Source of the DNA: Selaginella tamariscina
Taxonomy: Eukaryota > Streptophyta > Lycopodiopsida > Selaginellales > Selaginellaceae
Length of the DNA: 64,000 nt
NCBI GenBank assembly: GCA_003024785.1
Contig: PUQB01000034.1
Coordinates: 872,883 to 936,882 of the forward strand
Direction of reading: 5' to 3'
Position 1 is the first letter of the stretch. Each line of letters starts with the position of its first letter. A program made the position numbers and the translations under genes. This document shows positions 49,035 to 61,195 of the stretch, piece by piece. Below the pieces are notes generated by a model. It was not told where the DNA came from. It made no database searches and was given only the letters and a program-made list of their open reading frames with translations.

Positions 49035-49531
49035 TGTCCATGAAGTCCATGGCTGTTGTCATGCCCCTGGCCGGGTTGTGGCTGGTTCATGCGGCCAAGC
49101 CTCATATCACGCGGCCGATGGGAATGGTGCACCTTGTCTCATTGATGTCTTGGCCTCCTCTTTGATGATTGCGAGGCATTTCTATGTTCTTGTGCCTCCC
49201 CCCGTTCCTTGGCTATGGTTGGGCTCCCCCGCCCTTTGGGCTCACAAGAAGGAAAGAGCAGCAAAACCCTCAGAGTTAAGGCAATGGGCAAGGAGGCTTG
49301 CCGAACTACCAATTGCCTCCCCTTTCCTCTAGTTCTACGAGAGTGGGGGCACCTCATCCCTTCCATTGCAGTGTCATACTCTCCCTGCCGTCCTAACCTG
49401 GCACTACCACCGTTACTTGGTTGGCCTACGGCGTGGGGGTTGGTGCCAAGCCAGCAGGGGTATATCCGCTTGCCACCTTGCTGTGCTGGATGCTGCGCTT
49501 CCAGCATTGGCTTGATCAACAATATCCAGGA

Positions 49532-49570
49532 GCACCGATATAAAGGGTGCTGGCCCCCACATAGGGCACA
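49532..49570 (-). pseudogene. CCHC zinc knuckle of the inverted GC-rich element
   Basis: CALCGGQHPLYRC fits C-x2-C-x3-H-x4-C, one residue shorter between C and H than the usual C-x2-C-x4-H-x4-C knuckle. It marks the Gag end of the decayed element, upstream of the protease-like piece. Confidence 0.55.
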
Positions 49571-49600
49571 CATCATCTCCAGGCGTTCTAGCCGCATTCT

Positions 49601-50056
49601 TGTATACGTATATTATATTTATACAATATATAACACATGGTATATAAGACAAATTAGATATCATTACTTTAGAGGTCCCATGGAACAATAAACTCAACTA
49701 ATTTAGAACTGGCTTTGTCATGTGTGTGTGTATGTGTGTATGTGTGTTACATACCACTGCACACACATGTATGTATGTAACATCTACAGAGTACATAATT
49801 GTAATAAAACATTTGGTAAAATCTATTAACCAACACTATCTTTTATGTATATAGAGCGTCAACTCTCTCTCTCTCAATCAGGCACAACAACTTTATGTAA
49901 CAGAGCCTTAACACGTATTTGAGCATTATTATAAATCATGTGTAAGATAGAGAAACATAACATATCATAAGCACAGTTCAACCATGGTGTGTCTGTCTAG
50001 TACATATACATTACATGCATTCTACTCAAACTTCAGTAAAATTTATTAACTTACCA
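49601..50056. other. AT-rich spacer downstream of ALKBH8
   Basis: Contains TG/TATG microsatellite (49720-49750) and a short CT run (49863-49876). No gene is seen. Confidence 0.65.
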
Positions 50057-51657
50057 TTACAGTTTTTGCAAAATAACACACCAATTTGACTTGTCAAAAA
50101 ATAGATCAACCACAGCTGATCCTTCAATCCCCGAAACCAACCTGAATAAACAAATATAGAAAAAGAGTTAAAAACCGTAAACTGGGTCAAAGAATAATTA
50201 CAAATAGGAAATTGACCTTTCAAGTTCCCCTTTGACAAATACATGGTAATATCGATTGTATACCACAGCATTCTTCTTATCATCCTTCCTCGCAAACCCT
50301 GTAAGCAAAGGCACATTATCTTATCGTGTGTGTGTGTGTGAAAGAGAGACATACAAAAAAGTTAAGCATAATATGATATATATATTATTATATATTCAAT
50401 AAACTATAAATGATATAAGTAAAAACTTATATATATATATATATATATATATATTACCACTTGCAACTGCTTTGGCTGAGCCCGCAATTTCTGCACGATG
50501 ACATGGCAAATGCCATGGTACAAAATATTCCTGCTGCTCTTCAGTTTCCTCAATCCTCTCCAAAGATAACTAGCAAATAATGTTAGTACATTTCACAGTA
50601 TAATAATATATAAGTAATGAAAATTCTAAATTAAGCTGAAAAATTATATTATAAGGATAAGGAATGTGAGAGAGAGAGGGGGAGGGAGAGAGTGCACTTT
50701 TATTACCTGGGATTTTGAAGAAGTCTTTTGGTATATACCATCTCCGACCCACTCGTCAACACATTTGTCATCTAAAGGAGTCCATCTTTTAACCAAATTC
50801 TTATCTTCCTGTTCAGCAGCCCATACCGTAACCAAAACTTTACCGCCTTTTTTAACCACTCTTAGCAGCTCTATTACTGCACATAATTCAGTACAATTAA
50901 GCATAATTTAAATGTATGAAAAAGTATATCTATTTTTATCATTTGTAATTTGTAACTTAGCCCAATAAATAAACACCTTAGATACACGTATATCCATAAA
51001 TACACATAAGTGCTATTCTTAATTTAGTAATAATAACATAACAAGTATCTCATGTGTGTGTAGGGTAGTGTACAAATGTGTTTTAATTCTCTTGTCTTCA
51101 GTTGTTTCTGCAATATATATCCTAATTATATTTGTGCATGCGTTATTTATACTTCGCAGATACACACCAGTGAGTATACAGTACAGAGAGAGAGATGCAA
51201 AGAAACAAAATGCCTACCTAGCGTGCAAACACAGAGACATACCTACATGCACACATACACATACCCGCTCTACGTCGCCGGTTCTCTGTACTGAGGTGAT
51301 GCAAAACCGCTATAGAAATCCCGGCATCAAAGTATCCAGAACGAACTGGTATATTCACAGCATCTCCAACAAGGACTTCATGTTCTCGTCGAGCACATAT
51401 TGAAACCAATGAAGACTTATATCACATCCGATGAAGAAACACTCCTTAAAAAATATCAAAAAAATATGAATGATTATGATAATCATAGTTAAAAGTTGAT
51501 TTAACTATACAACATAATATTAGCTTTGTTGGTGTTATATACCGTATGCGTGTTGTGTGTGTTTGTGTGTTGTGTGTTGTACGCATACTGACGAATACCT
51601 TGTTAAGTCCCAAGTACTTCCCGTTTCCGCAGCCAGCATCTAGCACAAGTGAGCCTG

Positions 51658-51697
<40 letters not shown>

Positions 51698-54294
51698 GAC
51701 GTTCATAGCACGTGCGTGCGCGCAGCGCGCACACACAATATGAAGTGGTACTAACTTGTGATACAGCCTACAGCCACACAGACATACTTATGTACGTTTT
51801 ACATAGATACGAATAACATGTATATAACATATGTATCTGCGTAAGCACGTAAGTACACATAAATATACTACGAATAAGATGTATATAACATATGTATCCG
51901 TGTAAGTACGTAAGTACACATAAATGAACACTCACCTGGTGGAAGCGAGACGAGGAACTCTGCAACCTTAGGCCATTTTGCAAATCTCGTTGCACTGAAG
52001 TGTGGTGCTATGGCATCATATACTTTGTGCACATAAGTCTTTTCGATTTCTGGCGTTGGGAGAGCGTCCTCCTTGCTTAAGGTTTCTTCAGACCGTTCCT
52101 CGTAGTCTCCAGAGTGCTTCTGAGCAGTTTCCTTATTTGCTTCAAAGTGTTCTGAGTGTTCTTGAGTGTCTGGGACTATTTCACACCGTTCCTCCCCGCA
52201 GTTGTGTGTTATTTCGAAGTACTCCTGACCGTTTAGGGTTGTTTCAAAGTGTTCCTCATTCGCTTCCCAGAGTTCTGAGTCGTCACTATCATTTGCAGAA
52301 AGTTGAGAATCGCAGTATTCACGAAATGTGCAGCAGCAAGGACCCTTTCGCACCTGCATAATAGTAATAATAGATAAGTTTTGCACCCACATATATATGC
52401 GTCTGTACCCACTTTACCACTTTACATGTTATTTACCTCAACATCCTAATACTGAGATAGTGTGTTGTGTATAGTGTGTGTGTGTGTGTGACACGGACAA
52501 TGTAAGCTACTTTAGAACTAATTATGATTGTGCAAAATAATAAAAGATTATAACCATAACAATATGAATAGTACCTTTCGAAATGTGTAAGAGACCCGTC
52601 TTGTTGCTCTTTGAAGCTCCCGGCCATCGACAAAATCCATCTGAAGTGCCACAAACGTAAGGGAATTAAATGATGTAAAGTGTGCATGTGTGCACGCACG
52701 CACGAACATGCGTGCATACAAGCACGCGTTTATACAATTCTTATGTAGCTATCCATAATCTTAGATAAAACAACTGATCACATACATACATACATAAATA
52801 CATACAACCTTATGGTGGGGTATATAGTGATGCCAAGCGTATCTAGACTCTTGCGATAGAATGACAAGGGACCTTTGGGGAAGAAATAATGCCCGTCGCT
52901 CTTGCAAGCCTAGATCTCTGTTGTATTTTCTGAATTCCATAACACATGATCCACCCAAAGAAAGAGAGATTATTGACCCTTCAAAAGCCGAATGTGTGTC
53001 TATATGCGGAGACAAACCCACACCACGTGGATACTCATTCACCTAAAATGAATACATCCATTACATACACGATGGTATTCACACATACTGTGATACATAC
53101 ATATCGATACATGTATGGTGTGTGTGTGTGTGTATCAGATCGTATACACAAATACACACATACATATCACATACCGTAAGTTGGTCAAATGGGAACGTAT
53201 TCTCTGGGTTGTGAAGAAGTTCTTGTAGCACTGAGAATTTGCGGAGAAGAGGCTGGACGAAATCTGGGAGCTCCCCCAATGCCTTGCTCGTATCGACATT
53301 TCTAACCTGCGTTTTTTTTACATAAGCAACAAGTGTCTAAGGAGAATTAAGTGAACCTTGTATAGAAATTCATATCCATAATGCTGAACTCGACGCTTTG
53401 CAAGCACTTGCCAAGGCCGTGCATCTACCTCTTGTATCAGTTTCTGAAAATATGAATATTCATAAGTTTCATATATATAGGAGCTGCATATGTATTAGAA
53501 AAAATTACCACTTCTTCATCTCGCGAAATGAAATCGGTAAGCAGCTGTAGGCCTGGAATTCCCAGCTCCTTTGCAAAAGCGAAGACGTGGAAATGCTCTA
53601 CCAACTACCAAAATCTTGTCAAAATACACAATGAACGTCAAAGAAATCTTTATACATTTTGATAACCTTGCATCTGTGTGAGAGGGCGCGTGTGTATGTT
53701 TTGTAATTAATAAATGTAGGAGAAAACTAAGATCAAATTCAACGAGGTGTGTGCATAAACACATCTTCTGTGCCTACGATGTTTTTATCCTTCAAAGGAC
53801 TATACACATATACTGAATTCAGCTAGACTACATCTTTTACACTACTGTTGCATATGCGTGTATGCTGAGAAGATCGTAACTTGTGTGTTTGTCGCTTACA
53901 CTGTAAGTTGGGTATTTGTGCATACACACACGTGTGTGCGTCAAGACATGTTTGTATGCATCTTCTATACTCTCATTAAACCTTAAACATACATATACAT
54001 TGTAATTACCTTGGGTTTGGGGCGAGGAACTGCATACTCGATCACCATGACTGTACCATTGAGCGCCTCAGAAGGCCGCCTATTCCAAGCATCTCTAGCC
54101 GCCGTAGCCTCCTCAATTCTTCCATACGAGACAATTACCCTCGTTCCGCTCGAGTCCGCCTCGCAAACATTCAATACCTGCCCGAATCGATTAAATGCTT
54201 GCCGGACAGATTCCAATCCAAAACCTCTGCATTTCGCAACGTAGAGATGCCGTGTAGCACCTTCGTTCGCCCTCGGCCTCGCAAAACCCTGCAT
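50057..54294 (-). CDS. ALKBH8: ALKBH8-type tRNA wobble-uridine hydroxylase/methyltransferase
   Basis: Thirteen exons: 54294-54010, 53604-53509, 53443-53357, 53306-53175, 53042-52809, 52640-52575, 52353-51936, 51654-51599, 51444-51265, 50876-50707, 50569-50458, 50298-50217, 50141-50057, about 667 residues, like animal ALKBH8. Residues 17-95 form an RRM. The AlkB domain (about 110-310) has iron ligands HID (213, 215) and a His in YAWHHY (272) and the arginines of RRVSYTFRKVR. An acidic linker follows (about 320-400), then a Trm9-type methyltransferase with SAM motif VLDAGCGNGKYLG (443-455). The family methylates and hydroxylates the carboxymethyl group of wobble uridine in tRNA. The first ATG is at 54292-54294. 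Exon 9 (near 51415) lacks one base needed for frame; all else is intact. Confidence 0.92.
51797..51925. repeat. Tandem duplication in an ALKBH8 intron, period about 70 bp
   Basis: ATGTATATAACATATGTATC with CACGTAAGTACACATAAAT occurs twice, between the exons ending at 51936 and starting at 51654. Confidence 0.8.
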
Positions 54295-54301
54295 TCTCAA
54301 G

Positions 54302-54309
54302 AACCCTAA
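54302..54309 (-). promoter_or_regulatory. Telo-box in the ALKBH8 leader
   Basis: TTAGGGTT on the minus strand, eight bases before the ATG. Telo-boxes are common in leaders and promoters of plant translation-related genes. Confidence 0.5.
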
Positions 54310-56084
54310 TGAAGGCCCTAAAAAATCCCCTGTTTCCGAATTGATATATCTGACGGCTAGTAATAACCAGGCGTTGGCAGCCGTCAATTAAATATTTGAA
54401 TTTCCCGGGAACGTTTCGATTGAATGCAGCTATATCTCTTAATTCTTTTATAGGGCGTTCTCTCTAAGGATTTCCAGGAAGCGAAATTGAGAGTGAATTT
54501 CGGCCTCTATGTTAACCATGTAAATATAATATATGCACACTGTTATACATATGTACATACAGTAGATTGAAATAAACATTTATTCGACTTTCAGACTAAG
54601 GGTCCTACTATATCAAGCCTTCCATCCATGTAGGCAATACAAAAGAACACACACATATGTATGTAATATATAATGTCTTTGATATTATTTATATAGAGTA
54701 TGTAGTTTCCAAATATATTACATTTAATCAATGAACCAAATACATGTGCATACATAATAACAAGCTAACTAGACAAGTGTCTTAATGTATGAACTTCCTA
54801 TATTGCTTGGCTGTTTCATTGTTAATTAACTAACCATACACAGTACGCTTGGACATGTATTGACTTTATATTACATATTAACTGTTGCGCTATTAATTAA
54901 AATACAAAAGCTTTCAATATACAACTCCTTATTTATTTGTATGTATATATGAATGTGTGTATGTGTATATGTATGTATATTATACATGTAATATCTCCCC
55001 ATGTTTAGCTTCATTATTAACTATTAAACTTATTATAGTTAATCCATCATAGTTATTACACTTGTAAGCCGTTTGTTGAAGAACCTCTTTATTCGCGTTA
55101 AGAATATCTCGCAGGTGAGACTTATATTCATTACAGACGTTACATAATTATAATTTATCATAGTATTGATACTTCGTAATGATTAATCTTATAGTACATC
55201 TATATTAATATATATAATATAATATTATTTTACATATATACTGGGTTCGGTTTTGTTAGCGGAAACTTTGTTGAATTAATTATTAATTAATATTTAATTA
55301 AGATTTTTAATTAATAAGCATTGTTAATTCTAAACATGTCTCCTGTATATACCGTATGTTTCTCAGCTGCATGGGTAATATTGCTTATAGTAAATTATGT
55401 ATAGGAATGTATATACGCGTGCATATTAATTCTACTATGTAGGTTCTAATGTTAAACTATGTGCATAACCACGCACACTTGACAAAACCGTTATTATTAG
55501 TTTTTTATTAGTTATATTAGTTTTTTTTAAAAGCTTTTCTTCATTTATATCACAAATCATATAAATTATACATAAATAATGTATACACACAAAACATATA
55601 TGCACAGACAATGTATTATGGTTTAAATTATAATTTAATTGATAAATATTATAAATTATAATAGAATTTTTTTTAAATTGTGTTTTAAACTTAATTTTTA
55701 TTAATTAATAGAAAGTTATACATAGTGCACATAAAACATGTACAAAATTATAAGTTAAATAATAATTTATAGGTAATTTTAATAATAATTTATAAGTATT
55801 TACTATATTTTATAAGTATTCATAATTTAAATACTTTAAAAAAAATTAATTTATGATATAAATAATAACTTTTTTAAAACTTAAATAACACATGTAATAA
55901 CAAGTGGGCACGTACACAAGAAAAATACGTTTGTCAATTTGGAATGCCGTACATGTTGCTGTACATGCACATGTATTTGACACACGTATACACACGTATA
56001 TTTAGCACACATATTCTCATATATTATATTTTTTGCATTTTCTCATAACCCAGGCATTTTGTATTAAACTTAATTAACTTCATA
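54310..56084. other. AT-rich intergenic DNA between ALKBH8 and the TauE/SafE gene
   Basis: Should hold the ALKBH8 promoter (54310-54550, less AT-rich) and the 3' flank of the TauE gene. Otherwise AT-rich with no frames or RNA genes recognised. Confidence 0.6.
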
Positions 56085-56086
56085 TG

Positions 56087-56120
<34 letters not shown>

Positions 56121-56460
56121 GCCAATACAATATATACGGAAACAGGGCTTGCATTCTGTGTTGTTATCTCTACACGTGACTGCCTAGTAGAAGATACACC
56201 TCTCTCTCTCTCTCACACACATACACACAACACACACACTCACGCACACGCACACGTACGCACCAATACAATATATGGGCCTGTATGTACATGTGACTGC
56301 AGCTTTTCCTAGTACGAGGTACATCTCCCTCTCTCCCTCTCTCTCGGACTCACACACACACACACACACACGCGTACGCCTGCATTCTGTGTTGTCATCT
56401 CTACATGTGACTGCAGCTTTTCCTAGTACAAGATACATCTATCTCTCTCCCACACACATA
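56085..56460. repeat. Minisatellite of about 125-bp units built around CT/CA runs
   Basis: Three units, each with a CT run, a CA run, and TACATGTGACTGCAGCTTTTCC-like sequence followed by TAGTA-AGATACATCT; unit starts near 56085, 56195 and 56325. It lies about 100 bp past the TauE stop. Confidence 0.8.
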
Positions 56461-56563
56461 AAGTTGGATTATTTTCATTTAATTTCAACAAGTTGTTGAA
56501 TTACATGTTACAAAAGAATAAACATGTATAATATATGTATGTATGTATGTATATAAAACCGTG

Positions 56564-57468
56564 TTAGCATGGGGATCTAAATCCCATATAATCCCCAGAC
56601 TTGTACTGATTCCACACGTCCATCCCCCGAATCCCGCCATAAGAGCCGCACTTAATCCCATAACACTCGCCACCAGGAAGACTATAATAGAAGCTCGCCC
56701 GTATCGCCTAACCGCTCTTTGTACAATTAAGAGGCCGACTAAGCTAAACACAAAGCATATACTCGAGAACCACACGGCATATTCCACTGGTATCCTTCCC
56801 ATTAACCAGTATTGTACCACTGATAACGAGGATGAGAAAAACACCATAAACGCGCTTGTTGCTGCTGTCACCTGTTTAATATAATTATGTAATAAATTTA
56901 ATCAAAATATTTCTCATTATTTAACTAAAAATTATATATTTAGAGAAGAAAATATATTTAAACATAGCTACCAAAAAAATTCAATAATTAGGTGTTATAG
57001 TAAATAAATTATAAATAAGTAAAATGTAATTATCAAAATGAAGTATAATTCATGCATGCTATTTTAAATTAATTTATATATTTGATAAATATTTAGAACT
57101 AACCTGTGGGGGCATGCCGATTTCAAGTAAAATGGGACTAATGAGCATTCCTCCTCCAATCCCCAGTAAACCACCTAAAACACCCGCTAAAAACGCCATT
57201 ACAGGGAGTGTAAAATGTGCTTTGGCATGTAATGCACTGCATTTGGTCTGTTAAATGTTAATGTTAATACACATTTAACTTTATTAAAATAATTAGATGT
57301 TTTATTAATGGACTGATGTAAATATTATTGCAATGCGTATGCTACTTATATGAGATAAATTATCATGCAGCTCTATTTAACTTACATGATTAAATTATAT
57401 ATAATAAATATCAAAATCATATATATGATATGTTACAGTGTCACAAACCAATGTAGTGAAACTAATAG

Positions 57469-57513
<45 letters not shown>

Positions 57514-57980
57514 TACACACACACACACACACACACTGACATTAGTGGCAGCCTCTTTGTGAGCTCCCATACAAGCCAAGCTGTGAAGACGAAGGTGAAT
57601 GGGAGCTGAGAAGCTGTTACTATCCAATAACCAGTTCCACATGCTCTTAAATGAAAGTATCCCTACAAAAAACAATAGTAAGTAAAAAATAATAATACTT
57701 CTCATATATATATTTATAGATAGATAGATAGATAGATAGACACACACACACACACGTGTGTATGTGAGTTTAAAGTGTTTTATATATCGAATAGAGCAAC
57801 TCCCTCCCTGGTTTCAACATCCAGTCAACAAAATAATCAAACAATCATATCAACTATTATATTATTAGCAAGGCCATGTTTGACTTACAGGCCCTCAACA
57901 CACATACACACATCACCAATCAATATGAAACTGAAAATACTTACAAGTTATCATATCTCTACCTGCAAATACAAAAGCGC

Positions 57981-58014
<34 letters not shown>

Positions 58015-58637
58015 TCACACACACACACACACCACACACACACACACACTATATATATATATATATATAAATCACCTACCTCACTTGTCTTACTTCCTCT
58101 GAAAAGCTGAACCGCAAAAAAGAAGAGCCAAACAAGTAAGAGCGCAAGGAACTTGAGAAAAGGCAACCCAACACAGCAAGAAACCCCCTTGTCCTCACCC
58201 TGTTCTTCATCAGGCACAGAATCTTCTACACCCTTCCCAGATCCCAGCAAATATTCCTCCAGATTCTTCTCATCTTCAAGCTTCAACAAGAAACAAGATA
58301 GATTAAATACAGACGCACACATATGTGTGTATACATATACACTCACTGTCTTGTTCAAAGATACAAGCTCAGACTCGTTCTTCCATAGACGGAAGCCACA
58401 CTTGCAACTCCTGAACGTGACAAAACCGAGTGTAATCGTGAGCAAGAGCGTGATTAACCATCCCGGAAACATGAGATTACAAATAACCCCAATGCTAATC
58501 CCCAACAGCATGTTGGGTTGCATCAACAGAGCAGCATCAAAGTCTATGAGTGGCCTCTTTGCATCCAAGGGGTCCCTCTGAAATGAGCTCCATATCATAT
58601 TTGCAACCATTCCTAATCAAATTCATCTCCGTTATGT

Positions 58638-58678
<41 letters not shown>

Positions 58679-58781
58679 TTGACCTTTACAAATATGGTGT
58701 ACAGAAATCTCCAATATATAAATACAATTTTTTTCTTGATGTTTTCACAAATATATATGCTCGTATAGATAGTGATGGAAG

Positions 58782-58835
<54 letters not shown>

Positions 58836-59291
58836 ATATATATATATATATATATATGAACTTCCTAAAAGATTGCCATCGTATATTTGTGAAAATGCAC
58901 CCATCAAGAAAAAATACACACACACATATATATATTCATATAAGATTTCTATACACCACTCACCCATGTAAATATAGATAGAAAATACCTCCGAAAATCA
59001 TGAAATTGGATAGAACTGCAGCTGTTCTTGTGTTGAATCTAAGCAATAGATTAAACATGGGAACGAACAATCCACCTCCGCCAATTCCACCGGCAGAGAG
59101 ATAGAGGCCCCAATTGCAGCCAGGAAGAGGGCAACAATTGTTCTCGGGGACGAAAGATCGAAATCTGCATTAGTTGCATCTTTCAACAGGAAGATTGATG
59201 CATTCAATTTGGGAGATTTCGATTCAGACACAGCAAGAATCAAGATCACAAAACAAGAACACAAGAGCAGTAGCCACCACGGCTTCTTCAT
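56564..59291 (-). CDS. Sulfite exporter TauE/SafE family membrane protein
   Basis: Six exons: 59291-58989, 58612-58347, 58280-58080, 57662-57537, 57247-57104, 56871-56564, about 449 residues. It starts with a signal peptide-like helix (MKKPWWLLLLCSCFVILILAV). The two TauE half-repeats are marked by AGGIGGGGLFVPMFNLLLRF (exon 1) and GVLGGLLGIGGGMLISPILLE (exon 5), which line the pathway. Helices lie in exons 2-6, an acidic loop in exon 3 (LEDEKNLEEYLLGSG), and a short tail DYMGFRSPC before the stop at 56564-56566. Family members export sulfite or sulfonates in bacteria; in plants the substrate and membrane are mostly unknown. Two single-base losses, near 59096 (CT-rich) and in a G-run near 56634, are needed to keep frame. 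Intron 1 and intron 4 are full of CT and CA runs. Confidence 0.9.
57471..57536. repeat. Compound microsatellite (CT)n(CA)n in TauE intron
   Basis: CT run of about 40 bases followed directly by CA run. It reaches the splice donor of the 57662-57537 exon, where the donor GT is the first unit of the minus-strand GTGTGT. Confidence 0.9.
57978..58070. repeat. Compound microsatellite (CT)n(CA)n(TA)n in TauE intron
   Basis: CT run, CA run with small interruptions, then TA run, next to the donor of the exon ending at 58080. Confidence 0.9.
58636..58857. repeat. Microsatellites (TG)n(AG)n and (CT)n(TA)n in TauE intron 1
   Basis: A TG-AG compound at 58636-58678 and a CT run of about 45 bases followed by TA at 58788-58857. 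Confidence 0.9.
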
Positions 59292-61195
59292 CGTTAACAC
59301 GCAGGCTTATCCCTAAGATAGGTATATATAAAATATATGTCAGGTCTGCATGTACTAGTTAATTTATAGTATGATTAATTAAAATTAATATGACATCAGC
59401 AGAGCTGACTACTATAGGATAAATCTTATATGGACACCCCCCATTGTTACACGGACATCCCCATCTGTTTTAACTTAATTGCTCTTAAAATGATAATTTA
59501 TATTTAAATTATAAAACTTAATTACACTATACATTTACGTGTTACATATATTAAATTCTAATGTTTTATAAAATTATTTATGTATGATATTTCTTTTCAA
59601 CAATATGAAATTAGATTTTAATAACATAAAAACTAGAGGAGGTGTCCGTGTACCATATAGCAACTCCTCATAATTATTATTCTCATATATAATATATATA
59701 TATATATGCAAAACATGGACCGTCTGTTACTGTACTGTAAGGTGTCTCGGTCTCTCTCTCTATATATAGATTATACATTATAACACCTTTGTTATAAAAG
59801 CATGCATGATGAGAGAGACGACGACCGTATATGTAAACTTAATGAAAAACTTAATAACTTAAAATGTAAGTATGTCAAAACACAAACAGTTATGTACATA
59901 TATTGTACGTAATATAAATGTATAGATTCCCAGGCTTTCAATATTGTCTCGACGTGTTACATAAATGACAAAGTTTTCACACATACACATGCACATGCAC
60001 ATTGTGTGTATATTCAGAGTGTATATAGGGCCTACCATTAATTGAGTGTTTTTAGTTTATTGGATTCTTCCAAGTTTTAAATAATATTATTAAATTGTTT
60101 ATTTTAAACTGTAGACTATAAAAAAAAATAGCACTGAAAGGGAATTTGAGCATATTGTTGCCAACCACATGGCGTACTGCCAAAGATGGCAAGTATACAC
60201 GTACACATAAAAACAAGCATACACGTGGCTCCAGACATTTGTAAACACACACACACACACGCACGCACGCAGCATAATTTTAAACATTACAAATAATTTC
60301 TTATTATGAAAATAGTTAGTTATCAAACACGTTATATAGTTGTGTCAAAACAGCAAAGTTTTACTCTATTAACCGTTAAAAATTATTCAATTTCAACGTA
60401 TAAAAATATATAAATATACATCATAATATATAATATACTATATCTTCAATTTATATTTTTCTTATTTAATAATCATTATAGGATATTTTTTAAATGTTAT
60501 ATTATATAACATGTATACATAATTTTTTAAGTTTAAAAGTATAAGTTAAAAACATATTCCATTTTAATCAAACATTGTCTGTTAGTCACTCAAGTCGTGA
60601 TATTTGATTGAGAAATGGTCCCTCAACAATTCAGATTTGTCACATGTAATAAATAATATTAATAAATTTCTGATCATATCATTATTTTTGTAGATGCAAT
60701 CTCATATTTTTCTATTTTTAAACCTATGTTATATAGTTAATTTTAAATACTATATTAAATATATTACATTATATTAAAATTATATTGCTGATTTTAAAAT
60801 TATAATTTGAATATTAAAATTAATAATACTAAAATTTTAAATTTACATTTAAAATTTAAAATGGCAATAATAATAATGTATTTGCTATTGCCTTAATTTG
60901 TTTTGGCTTTTGCTGCTTTCTTTTTCCTAATCTTTATTTAATAATATTTATAAATCTTATAAAAAATTATCTTAAATAATTGGAAAGCTCACCTATCACA
61001 TACATGATACATTATTATATTAATTAATAATCTTTATTAAATGTTAATTTTAACTACATACACAAAAGAATCTTATATAATAAAGGGCGACAGTTTTAGA
61101 ATATTCGTGGAATAAGAGACATGGGGCATATTCGCATTAAGCTCTGTTTAGGGTTTCATATTGAGGGCAAATCAATCCCTGGTTAGGTCTTCAGA
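59292..61195. promoter_or_regulatory. Shared upstream region of the divergent TauE and EMC4 genes
   Basis: 1.9 kb between two head-to-head starts. Mostly AT-rich with TA and CA runs. A telo-box (TTTAGGGTTT, 61147-61156) precedes the EMC4 ATG. No frames with support and no RNA gene are seen. Confidence 0.5.
61147..61156 (+). promoter_or_regulatory. Telo-box in the EMC4 leader
   Basis: TTTAGGGTTT 40 bases before the ATG, a common plant leader element. Confidence 0.5.

Larger units (their letters stand above)
45163..49600 (-). mobile_element. Inverted, truncated second copy of the GC-rich LTR element
   Basis: 45163-45822 is its LTR, followed on the minus strand by interior sequence whose LTR-proximal edge matches the plus-strand element (GATGCCCGGACTTAT at 45823 against 30610-30624 inverted). 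Reading 5' to 3' on the minus strand there are a CCHC knuckle (49570), a protease-like piece (49034-48828), a WPAH motif (47960) and a coiled-coil segment (46190-45900), then the 3' LTR. The 5' LTR is missing. High GC and many stops; strongly decayed. Confidence 0.8.

Noticed and set aside
51400..51430. Programmed frameshift in ALKBH8
   Set aside because: No slippery heptamer or downstream structure is evident and the same kind of one-base loss is found in three other genes; an assembly error is simpler.
57365..58981. Frames translating into runs of Ser-Leu, His-Thr or Arg-Glu
   Set aside because: These are translations of CT, CA and TA microsatellites in introns, not proteins.
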